Positions 1 to 12,800 of a DNA stretch of 64,000 bases are shown piece by piece. Made by a program: the position numbers and the translations under genes. Source of the stretch: Triplophysa rosa (taxonomy: Eukaryota > Chordata > Actinopteri > Cypriniformes > Nemacheilidae). The stretch is taken from the NCBI RefSeq assembly GCF_024868665.1, contig NC_079895.1, positions 8,067,069 through 8,131,068 of the forward strand. The letters are read 5' to 3'. Positions within the stretch are counted from its first letter, which is position 1. Every line of letters starts with the position of its first letter. The notes beneath the pieces are model-generated. The model searched no databases. It saw only the letters and a list, made by a program, of their open reading frames with translations, and had not been told where the DNA came from.

Positions 1-245
1 TCACTGTACATTATCCCAAATACTACTAAAGGCAGCAGGCTACTTCATAAATGTACGTAAATTGATTTTTAGTCAAATTATTAGAAAATAATTCTATTGT
101 TTTTTAATGTCTGGAGAAATACTAGAAATTTGTATTTTTATAAGTAATTTATTCAGTTTAGTGGTCATCATATAAAACACTTTGTGATGGGTCATTCTGT
201 GGTCAGTAAAGTACTCCAGAGACCCATATAATCCATATTTAAAAT

Positions 246-723
246 CAGTGTTGGGTGTAACTAGTTACTAAGTAATTAGTTACTGTAATTTAATTACTTT
301 TCCCTTGGAAAAGTAAAGTAAGGGATTACTCTTATTTTTTCTGTAATTTAATTAGTTACTTCTGATGTAATTAAACTAAATACTTTGTGTAATATGTGTG
401 TGCAATAGTGGAATTGACATCAAAATTCAAAGTCTAACTTTAAAATCCTTGCTTTAATGTATAATTCTCACAATTGTAATACTTTGGTCAGTTAATAAGA
501 GTACTTAATATTATTTATTTGAATGAATTAAAAGAGCCCTTTCATGTCTATCCTTGAATCACTTAACTCATCAAGGTTGATGTAGGATATAGAAAGTAAT
601 TAGTAATAAGTAACTAAATACTTTTTGGAGAGAGTAATTTGTACAGTAATCTAATTACACTATTGAATATGTAATTAGTAACTAGTAATTAATTACTTTT
701 TCAGAGTAACTTACCCAACACTG
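246..723. mobile_element. Short non-autonomous hAT element in app intron
   Basis: The element begins CAGTGTTGGGTG and ends with the inverted ...ACCCAACACTG. It is flanked by a perfect 8-bp duplication, TTTAAAAT (238-245 and 724-731), which is the hAT signature. The interior is AT-rich with many GTAATTA-type motifs and no coding capacity. It lies in the app intron upstream of the first visible exon. The 11.7-kb element at 49890-61615 has the same terminal decamer. Confidence 0.9.
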
Positions 724-784
724 TTTAAAATAAAGATTTATGCTTTGGACTGATGGTAGACTGAACAGCTTTTATTTTGTTTAG

Positions 785-1788
<1,004 letters not shown>

Positions 1789-3415
1789 AGCACCACTTCA
1801 CTATCCTGCACTCCCAACCCCAACAACACCATCACCCCACTGCATCAGGACAGACAACACAGACTTATCCCTCACACGCATCATTGGTCAGCTCTGTCAC
1901 CATGGAGATACGAGTGGCTTCCATCACCTGATCGTTACATCCAACTGAATGAGCGTTGGACTGCACAGAAAATTGATGTGTCAAGTGTTGCCCATCCTGC
2001 CATCTGTCAGTCTGATGGTCCATCTGTGCTCTCCCATGCCGTGACATGCTCGCTTCTGTCCATCACAGAACGGTCCGGTGAATCAAGTGTCTTCTGCTGT
2101 CTTTATTTAGCTGTTTTCATCTATTCATATTCCTTGTTACTTGCCATCTTCATTCCTGGTCTGTTTTTGCCTCCATGTGTATTTTGAATACACTTTTTAG
2201 TTCCTTTTTCCTCCTCTTTCCTGGGCACTCAGATGATGCAGTGCTGTTATTGGCTGTATAAAACGAACCCAACAACCACATCCAGAATAACGTTGCCATT
2301 GTTAAACTTTCCATTTCAGGAGTAATGCGTCATTCCACGTTTTTCTGTATAAAAGCAAAAACGACAAAAAAAATCAAAAATGTACAAAACACTTACGGAG
2401 ATAAGAAATGAATGTCCGTTTTTATTTTGTGTGTAATATGTATTGAACTAAGGCGGAAACTAGCTGTACCTATGTAGTGCATGGCAATTATAACAGAGAG
2501 GGATCCAGACACAGACTTTGACCTCTCTCTCGTGTAGAGATTTTAGCTGGATTGTACATTTAAGTGTCTTCTCGTGCTCACATAATTTGAAAAAAGTGAA
2601 AAATCTGCTTGGCTTCATCATCAGAGACATGCTTTAATTGAAGTTTTTTGGACCATGCCAGACACACTTGAATGGTTGCATGGGGCTGCAAAAGATGTAT
2701 GTATTGTATTATGATGTGTAATATTAGCCCACGTTTTAGCATCCTTCACTTTACATTTTTAAAGGGATTACACCCTCAGGAAGTTTTATTCCATGTCGGG
2801 ATTTGGTAGGGGGTTGGAATTCGAGAAGGGAAAGTGCGATGAGGTGGGAATTTGCTTTAGAAATGTCACAATTTTGGATTGTGTAATTGTTGTCCCGCTT
2901 TACCCTTTGTATTCCCCAGTGTCTGTGATATTCACGAACACATTTTGGGACAGAAACACCTTTTTCCCCTGTTGTATCGTTTCACTTAAGGAACTCATCG
3001 CACATTAAAGGCCAGAGCAGGTGACCCACAGGAAGAATGTCAGTGTGGACAATAGGTGTGAAATATTAGGTAAAGCAGTTCAGACTGCATTTGTTTGAAA
3101 TAATCTTTTAAAAGGTATGAAGGAGGAAACAGGAAACTGTTGTAAAATACATCGAGACAGCCATTAAATGATTCAAACATTGTGCAGTTAGTCCACAGTG
3201 CACACTGCTCATTATTTTCCTGTATAGAATTATAATATAAAATCTGGTGTTGTGCTGATTAGTGGATACTCTGAAGTGAGTGTCTGTGGTCAGTTGGGAA
3301 CAGAGAAAGCTTTTTCTGTAACCTTTTCCTTAAGTATGTATTAAAATCATTTGCTTAAAAAAGGGGAAGCTTTCTAAACTGTAACCCGTGAATAAAGTTT
3401 TGAATGTACATACAA
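1789..3415 (+). other. app 3' untranslated region with polyA signal
   Basis: This stretch follows the app stop codon and has no coding ORF that resembles a gene. An AATAAA at 3391-3396 is the likely polyadenylation signal and would give a 3'UTR of about 1.6 kb. The convergent gabpa transcript has a reverse-strand AATAAA at 3497-3502, so the two transcripts end within roughly 100 bp of each other. Confidence 0.7.
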
Positions 3416-3496
3416 ACTCCTTGTGATGTGGTGTTTAATAACCAAAGTGTGTTATCATTTCACTTCATGAGAAAATCTTCAAAAACCAACTGTGTC

Positions 3497-3895
3497 TTTA
3501 TTGCCCTCCGGAGGCCAGTAAAAAGTACCTCACCTTGAGGGAATCGGACACTCCAAATAAAAAAGAAAAGATCTTTTACAAAGGGAAAATATCAAAATAC
3601 ACTGCCCACGTGGCTATCAAAAACAGAGTATATACAATGGAAATATAGTCAATGCTACCCTGCAGTCAGAGAACAAGCATACAAAAACTGAAAGCTCATA
3701 CATAGTCATCTATACTTTGTCTCACTCATGCACTCACTCACTCAAAGCATTTTAAGGACACACAAACATACATACACAAGCGCACATCTGCTTACAAACC
3801 CGCTTTCTCCCACCCTGCCCAAAGTCAAATCTTTAACCCGGTTTCCTCCCATCTTAACCCTTTCTCCCGATTGGCTGGGAGCGACAAGCCACGCC
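3497..3895 (-). other. gabpa 3' untranslated region
   Basis: Downstream of the gabpa stop on the minus strand, with an AATAAA (TTTATT on +) at 3497-3502. Positions 3780-3856 are repeated almost exactly at 11431-11507 inside a gabpa intron. Confidence 0.65.
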
Positions 3896-6800
3896 TCAAC
3901 AACAGTCTTTCTCTAAAGCCGCTGCAGCCAAAGTGACTGTAGTGAAAGGCTGCCCTGTGGCGGTGGCCAGCGTGACTGTGTTGACGGGTTGGCCGAGGCC
4001 GTGCAGTTGTACCCGGGCGAGTTTCTTCTGTTCGCACTCGGTCACCAGGTTGTTGAGCTCTGCTGCGCTGTATCCAATCAGAGTCCTCAGGTCACACACA
4101 AACTTGTAGACAAAGCGCTTGCCCTGCACTTTGCTGATCATGTCGCCATCATAGTAGTACCTATAATAAGGAAATAATCAGTGAATGGATAAACAGAGGA
4201 GTTCTCTTTTCTTGTGCCAACTTTTCTCATCCATTGAAACAGAAATTGGTTAACAATTGTTTTAAATTATTGCTACAGATAATGCTAGCATAGATGCATT
4301 ATTAAGCGGTTTAATGTCCTATAATAAGATTTTATAGACGCCTTTACTGTTAGTAAACATTGTGACGTGTTTTTGTGGGCGGAGCTTAGCTTGAGGAAGA
4401 AAGACCCCACTGACCGCATTTCTAATGCTAGGTAGCACGTTTTGTTTGCTTGCTTTCTGACAATGACTAGAAAAAATCTGATTAAGTTTTAACATTTAAG
4501 GTCACTCACTGTCTAGGACCGAGATTGTTTTTGAAAAAGTTAACTAATGCCATGAACCTGGCCGACCTGTACGCCTCACTCAATGGATCCAGGGACGAAC
4601 TGAAAGGATTACCTCCAGTCAAGTGGCCTGACATCTACACCTATTACACCTACCAGACTGAGAAACTAAGCGTGTATAGTAAAGATAACCTGTGAGTAGG
4701 GATGTTAATGATTAATCGACGATCGATTAATTGTCGATAACAGTTTACTCGAAATAACTTAATGATGATCGAGTTCTCAAAGTCATGCACGTGTGTGCAG
4801 CTTATGCGCATAACACATACAGAAGACTCATGGAAAAACGCAATGGCTATCCACTTATTACATTACTTGGCTACCGACACACCTTAGTTTTGCATTTTTC
4901 TTTTATAGAGATAAAAAGAAAGTTCATTTGAACAATGGACGCAAGAGTTTGCGAGGAGCACGTCTGTCAGCGGGAGCTGCAGCCGAGAGGCGCGGTGATT
5001 AACAGGTCAAGGCGGAGGAGAGCTTTTATTAATAAAAGTTTTATTTCTTAGTTTAATATAAGTAGCGTTGTCCTTGTTTTATTGTTGCATTTTCATTTAA
5101 AATAATAATAAACCACAAACTGTGTTGAAGTAAGGGGAAAATCCAAAGATCTTTGAATTTATTTACATTATGTTTACGTTAAAATTACACTTCTTTATTG
5201 GTTTACACATTTTTTGAGCTTGGACAATGGATGCACAAGCGGCGCGTTCACAACGTGTTTGTTCCACAAGCTTAGTTTTATTCAAATAAGTGTTCAGGAC
5301 ACAATTGACTTGGCAAAAAGTGGTGGCGACATGTGTCTCACATTGAGGCATAATTTGCAGGTGGGACAAGTCTCAACTTCAGGACCGCTAAAGGTTGTAA
5401 CACGTTATGGACATTTGTGAGTTAAAATGCCCTTTTTTGAATTCTACAGATTCTCTGTAATACTGTCGATAGTGTCCATGCGCTGTGTCCTATGCACATT
5501 TAGAAAGAAAATAACATGCTTATAATAACAAATCAACCTATTCTCTCATGCAGACGCGCACAATGATACGAGTCTGTTTATATGCTTATAATTACCAGAG
5601 TGCACATCTGAGGCGGCGACACATTGTATATTGGTTAGGGCTGTCACGATAAACCAACGATAAATATCACGTGATTTAAGCACAGCTTTTGAGTGAAGTA
5701 CGGGAAAATGCTGCTGCATCCGAAAGCCAGAGGGCACTCTCGTGCGGAAACTCCAAATACGCACTGCAGAAGAAGACCACAACACTTTCTAGAATATAGG
5801 AAATGCCTATGGGCATCTTTTTATCACTGTTACTCAAGCCTCCTCAGGTATTTTCATGATAATAAAGTATATTTATAATGATAATGTTTGACGGGTGTTG
5901 CTTTTTCAAATGCACATTATAAGCGACTCAAACTCGCACTTCTTTTTAGATCGAGCAGCATTTCCTACTGATCCCAGAGCCATGCTTCACGGTCAAGCTA
6001 CTCGTTAAAAAAAATATCAACACATATTGATAAAAGCATATCACAGCCAGCTTGATTTCAATAGGATTTAGTGGTATCGCGATAAATTATCGTGCAGCCC
6101 TAAGGTCCATATGTTAATTATCAAATACATCATTTTAATATATTATTAATCACTCAGATTAATTTTAACAATGCTGCTAGGCATTTTTTTAAACTTAGAA
6201 ACCTTTTTATTCAGGTGAGGAAGATGGCGTTTTGCGCGCTGTCACGCCTATATGCCACTGCAGAGGCATATTTCAGTATTAATGTTAACGAGTAATTGAT
6301 TAATTGATCCTTAATGTAAATGAAAATCGATTATGGGAATTTGCCTAAATTGACATCCCTACCTGAGAGCGTATAAATCTAAAGATGCCTGCGTGTACCA
6401 ACAATGGCAAACGTTAGCAAATGCATTTACTTGAACACAAACCTGATACATAACATGAGCATTCTCACTGTTCCCTCTCCCTTTATATTAATGCACTTGT
6501 GACAACTAAAGAAAAAGAGATGACAAACAGTTTCCTTTATGTTTAGTTTCTGGCCGATAGTTGCTAGTTGTATAACTAACAAAGTTAGCTAGCATACCCT
6601 ATGAGTTCAAAGCTAACGCTAACTTACGTGAAAAATAACATTGTTCCCCAGTTTCTGATTTAGGCATTCGTGAGATATTTTAGACACATACCCAAATCAT
6701 AATCCACACCAACAAAAGAATTTTTGATGATCGTTTAGGTTCAGTATGCTAGTTTTATTGTGTTTAACTACAGCTGTCGTCCGTGTTTTTGTTTGGCAGT

Positions 6801-9800
6801 GGCAGCAGGTAAGTGTTAAAATATCAAATTGGAGACTGTATTCTGTCGATTGTGGCACTTAACAACACAACAAGACGATATTTTAAACTCCTTAGTAGCC
6901 GAATCTGTGCTGGTTTGTACTGGCCACCCCCAGTTTACCCTTTGTTTTGCCTCCAGCTAGAGCTCCAGTAAGCGTGACGTCGGCGAGAAAGGGATCTATA
7001 ATATCATTTTAGCGATTACATCATGTTCAAACAAATTATTTTCATAGTGAACTGCTTATTTAAGTTGAGAAATTCTCGAGAATTTGAGAAAATATCAGTT
7101 ACATGCATGTGGATGTAGTATAACATTGAATTGATGGAGCTCTTTGAAAAGCATGAACAGATTGCTAGGTATATCGCTTCAAAACTAGGGCTGTGTATTG
7201 GCAAGTGCCTTCCGATACGATACATATCACGACAGATGGGTCATGATACAATATATTGCTATACACTTCGATACGATACACATTTGCGATATATTGCAAT
7301 ACTTTAAATAGAAAATGTAAAAAGCAGAGCTAGAAATACAACATGCTGTGCACCACCGGGGGTTTTCTGTAAGGATAAGTGTAAAAACATCCCTTACCTC
7401 TGCAGAGTGGCCATGATGTGCGATGCATGGACCTTTAGATCAGAGGTTTGGGTTCTCAAACTGTGGATTGCGCCCCTCAAGTGGGTAGCACAGGGGAATA
7501 AGGTGGCTCACGCAAGTCACTTAGCTGTGACTTAGCTTAGGTGCATTACAGTTAAAACACTGAACATGGGCAGTATAAAACCCCTGGTTCATCCGTGCTG
7601 TAAATGCGCTGGTGACAATACATGTCAGTTACTTTTCTTAATAAACTTTTTGTCTAATGCACTGCAGTAGCCAAGCGACTTGTTTCATGACTTGCGAAGC
7701 CTACAAACAGCATTATTTTATATAACTCATTACTCCATTACTTATTTTGAAAACCAAAGCACACCAACAAATCAGCTCTGAGAGCTCCAAGCGTTCTTAT
7801 TTTTTTTGCCATACTCGCTTCCGTTTACTTTTGGCCGTATGTATTTGACATGATTTAAAATATATATATCGATAGTAGACTTATCACTATCGATACACTA
7901 TCGAAAAAAAAAATATTGCGATAGTTACATGTATCGATATTTTTGCACAGCCCTATTCAAAACCATATAATTTTACTGGAAACCTCCATGGGTGGTCAGA
8001 GGAAATGATGTACTCTCACCTGAGAGCTCTGCTTAGCTTCTCGTAGTTCATGGTTGGCTTGTTCTTGCGCTGACCCCATTTTTGAGCTACCAGCTCAGGC
8101 TGATTGAGTTTGAACTCGCCTTCTTCTCCCACCCAGGAAATACAGTCCCGGGAGTCTTTATCCGTCAGCAGCTCCAAGAGAAACTGCCACAACTGGATTT
8201 GGCCGTTATTACCTAAGGACACAGAACACAATAATACAAATGGCGCGAACTTTTTTTTTAGACAAAAGTTGTGTTTAAATGAGGGTTGGCCACAATTAAA
8301 AATGTAAGAGGTGACTCACGTTGAGGTTATGAATTGGAACTAAAATTAATTATTTATACAATTTGTTTCTGGAAACACCCAATATAGTGTGTGATAAAAA
8401 CATGTTTATGAGTAAACCATATTGAAAATAATGAACATTTCATTTTAAAATTTAATTCTACAAAACCTATCCATATTGTACTTTAAAATAAAAATCTGCA
8501 ATATTAATGTGTGTTGCAATGACAATGTGTGTGTGTACCTGTGCGGTTGCCAGGAGAGCTGCGCTCCTCTCCTGAGATACGGGGGGCTCGAGGAGTTTTG
8601 TTGTGCTTCAGAACCTTAATGGCTGTGGGCGTGGCCTGTTGCACAGGGGCAGGAATGATCTGCACAGCTGGAAATTAGCAAGAAACTGTTACTCACAAGA
8701 CAAACACATGCTTCTTTTTATGAAAAACTGAAATAAAAGCATAAGTGTCCCCTGGAGACATAAAAGCCTCCTGAGCAGCAGTCATGTGTAGACCTTGTTA
8801 TTAAAAAACTGTTTTTGTTGATTAACTTGAGCAGAAAAAAGTATAATCATTGGAAAAACAGATAAAATGCAAGATCCACTCACGTTGATCAATGGTGACT
8901 GTAGCTTCCTGACCCTGATCCTGACTCGCAAGTACATCTGCACACAACATTAGAGAGATGTTGTATAACGGCTAAACAAATTTTGTATTAAAGATTGGTT
9001 CATTGAAAAATACTACTGCTGTCAATCGATTAAAACAAATAATCCGATTAATCACACATTTTTTGTGATTAATCATGATTAATCGCACATAACATTAAAG
9101 GCGGGGTGTCCGATTTCTCTTAGCCTTGTTGATATTCAAATCACCACAACAAACACACCCCTACCCCCATCTTTCGCTTTCATCAGCGCTCGGCTCGGCT
9201 AATGTCTGCCCTGTGCACCTTACTGCTGATTGGCTACAAGGTTGCTTTGGTACTCGGCCCGACTCGGTTGTCTAAAGCGTAATTCGGAAATTGGTTACCT
9301 CGCCTTTAATGGCTTTAAAGGGGTCAAATGACAGGGCTAAAACGAATATTATCGTTTGTTTTAGATGTAATGCAATGTGTATACACGATTTAATGTTCAA
9401 AAACGCTGTATTTTCCACATACCGTGCATGTTTGTATCTCTTCTTTGCCCCGCCTCTCTGAAACGCACAGGTTTTTTACAAAGCTCATGGCTCTGAAAAG
9501 CGAGGATTGCTATGATTGGCCAGTTAACCAGTGCGTAGTGATTGGTCGAATACTTCAAGCGTGTGACAGAAATGTAACGCCTCTTACCATATTTGGAACA
9601 TCAGGTTCCAAAGCAATTGTGCTGACAGGTACGCCCACCTTACTTGCGTATATATTTGGCGGTCTTGGTCAAATCCAACCACAAACTGACGTAGATTTGT
9701 GGGGGTGTGGTTACACGAGGCATTTCAGGCAGGTCTGGGTGAGCATTCGCTTTCAGATAGAATGCATCTTTTGTTCCGTCACTTTAATTTTTGCAATTTG

Positions 9801-12800
9801 TGACCCTGGACAACAAAACCAGTCTTAAGTAGCACGGGAACATTTTTAGTAATCGGCAAAAATACATGGTATGGGTAAAAATTAACGATTTTTCTTTTTG
9901 CAAAAATCATTAGGATATTAAGGAAAGAACATGTTCCATGAAGATATTTTCCTGTAGATATTTTTTTTTTTTACTGTATATGTATAAAAACTTTATTTTT
10001 GTGAGTGGATGGCCTGCTACAGTGCCTCAGATTAACAACTTCAAAGGCAATTTTCTCAATAGTTTGATTTTTTTGCACCCTCAGATTCCAGCATTGTAAA
10101 TAGTTGTAAATAATTGTCCACCAGATAGTGTCCTATCCTAACAAACCATATATCAATAGAAAGCTTATTTCTTCAGCTTTCAGATGATGTAAAAATCTCA
10201 ATTTCGAAAAATTGACCCTTAAGACTGGTTTTGTAGTGCAGGGTCACATTTTACATGTCTAATACATGCATGGGCAACTTATAACACACCAAAGTCACAG
10301 AAAAACACGTATTCGCACCATATGAACCTTTTAAATATACTTTTACATTCTAATAATTTCACATTTAATCTCCAAATTGAAGTAGAAAAAACACAGCCAA
10401 CATTCTGATTAGGGATGTTAATGATTAATCGACGATCGATTAATTGTCGATAACAGTTTACTCAAAATAACTTCATGATGATCGAGTTCAAAGTCATGCA
10501 CGTGCGTGCAGCTTATGCGCATAACACATACAGCAGACTCATGGAAAAACGCAATGGCTATCCACTAATTACATTACTTGGCTACCGACACACCTTAGTT
10601 TTGCATTTTTCTTTTATAGAAATAAAAAGAAAGTTCATTTGAACAATGGACGCAAGAGTTTGCGAGGTGCACGTCTGTCAGCGGGAGCTGCAGCCGTGAG
10701 GCGCGGTGATTGACAGGTCAAGGCGGAGGAGAGCTTTTATTAATAAAAGTTTTATTTCTTTGTTTAATATAAGTAGCGTTGTCCTTGTTTTATTGTTGCA
10801 TTTTCATTTAAAATAATAATAAACCACAAACTGTGTTGAAGTAAGGGGAAAATCCAAAGATCTTTGAATTTATTTACGTTACAAAACAGGTACAGTTATC
10901 AGTCTTATTCGTTTTGTTAATAAACATTCTGTTTCATATAAGCAAGTTTGTCAGTGTACTATTTTTTTGTTGTTTAATTAAAAGTAAATAATGAATGAAT
11001 AACTATTGGTATCAAAAGAAATAGTAAAAGTTTACCATAAGTGCGTTTTAACCATACGTTTTTCGTTAAGAATAATAATGAAGAAACATTTTAAGCATTT
11101 GTTTTAGACAAAGAAGTCCATATGTTAATTATCCATGTTAATTTAGTCCATATGTTAATTATCAAATACATAATTTTATTATATTATCAATCACAGATTC
11201 ATTTTAACAATGCTACTAGGCATTTTGTTTTATTTAGAAACCTTTTTATTCAGGTGAGGAAGATGGCGTTTTGCGTGGCTTTTGCGCGCTGTCACGCCTA
11301 TATGCAACTGCAGAAGCATATTTCAGTATTAATGTTAACGAGTAATGAATGGGAATTTGTCTAAATTGACATCCCTAATTCTGATATTAGTACTGCAACC
11401 ATTAAATTGATTATTTTTTCTTTATTTTAAGCGCACATCTGCTTACAAACCTCCTGTCTCCCACCCTGCCCAAAGTCAAATCTTTAACCCGGTTTCCTCC
11501 CATCTTACAAACATTAATTATAGCCGTTCAACATTGAAGTACAGTATAATTGAGAGCTATCATGTCTAACAGGTAGGAAATATACAGAAATTTAATTTAG
11601 TTCTCAAACACTTTACAGTCTTTAAAGGAGACATCAGATGAAAACTCCACTTTTTCTGCGTTTAAGTGCTATAATCGGGTCCCCGGTGCATCTAGCAACC
11701 CAGAAAACGTGAAAAACAAGAACCCAGTAAGTTTGTTTTGGTGTGCCTTTCCCTGCAAGCATGTGAGAAATCGAGCCGTTCAGATTTCGCTCCGATTGTG
11801 ACGTCCAAAACGGATTTTATTATAATGTTACCGCCCCCTTAATCTACACAGTTCCACCCACCGCGCTCCGCCATTGTTGTTTTCACAAGCGACAGCGGTG
11901 TACGTGACGCCATGGCTAAAGTTCGTGGACAACATGCAATGTAGTCACTGCACAGAGTTTAAACCAAAGAAGAGACAGGAGTGGATTTATTTTATTTTTA
12001 GTGGAAATCCATCAGAAACCATAAGTAAAAACCTCTTTTCTTTTGTTCTTTGATTAACATTAGTGACAGGAGTCACAGCAGCAGGTTTAAGAATGTGGCC
12101 CCTTCAAAGCTGCCGCTCTAGGCAGATCTGACGCCCTTTCTCATTTTCACAACTCTCTGCATTCATTTAGGATTTTATTTAGCACGTTGAAATCTGTGTT
12201 TACGAAAATACTAGCCAAAACAGGATTCCTGGCATAATCTTGTGTTTCTGTTTATTCAAGCACAAAAGAGAACTTAATACTGGTGCGCTGTCTGGCAGAT
12301 TCTGACAGAGATTCACTGACGCAGCCTTTAGCCCGTGACTGTATACACCAGACTGGACCGCTGTCGCGTTGCATTGTGCCACATCCCACAGCTAGAAGCT
12401 GTCTATCTACACTGAATGCGTCAAAGCAACTGTTTCAAATCGCGCTTAAGTGGTTTAAAAGCCTTTACATGAATAAGAGTGTGATTATATAATGTATTCA
12501 AAAATGTATCAAATGCGTTAACGTTGACAGCCCAACACACACATTCTTTGTTTCCTCCCTGAAACTTACACTTGCGTAGTAGCTCCAGGTGGCTCCACAG
12601 TATCTCTCCGCTGGGCACTCTCTGGAGGAACTCATCCTGGCTGAAAGCACAGAGCTGGCGGCCGGGAATATGAATACCTCCCACCTCCATTTCCTCAATG
12701 CCAAACTCTTTCATCACCCAGACTGCCCAGTGGATCACCTGATCTGCTGTCCACTGCACCGGGTCTGACAAACAGATATCCAACAGAGCTGGTTACATAG

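Larger units (their letters stand above)
4552..6434 (+). pseudogene. Transposon-borne ORF remnant split by a hAT insertion
   Basis: An open frame from ATG 4552 reads [17 protein letters not shown], then PPVKWPDIY, and stops at TGA 4693-4695. It resumes after the hAT element at 6363 ([16 protein letters not shown]) and ends at TGA 6432-6434. If one copy of the 8-bp target duplication is ignored, the frame joins exactly. The WPDIYTY and KLxAYKS pattern recalls the ORF of fish repeats encoding a YqaJ-like recombinase; this is from memory and unproven. It lies antisense in the last gabpa intron and is a dead fragment of an older element. Confidence 0.5.
9018..12531. mobile_element. Large hAT-like element with nested insertions (gabpa intron 5)
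   Basis: The left end GCTGTCAATCGATTAA and right end TTAACGTTGACAGC are inverted partners. The left subterminal region carries several GATTAATC motifs. I could not identify an 8-bp duplication, so the outer borders are provisional. Inside lie a TTAA-flanked MITE (9099-9305), a MITE with 30-bp inverted ends (9800-10247), hAT copy 2 (10410-11377) and a 77-bp copy of the gabpa 3'UTR (11431-11507). Confidence 0.55.

Noticed and set aside
9424..9828. 134-codon ORF in gabpa intron 5
   Set aside because: It crosses the border of the MITE starting at 9800 and reads like no known protein; a chance frame in repeats.
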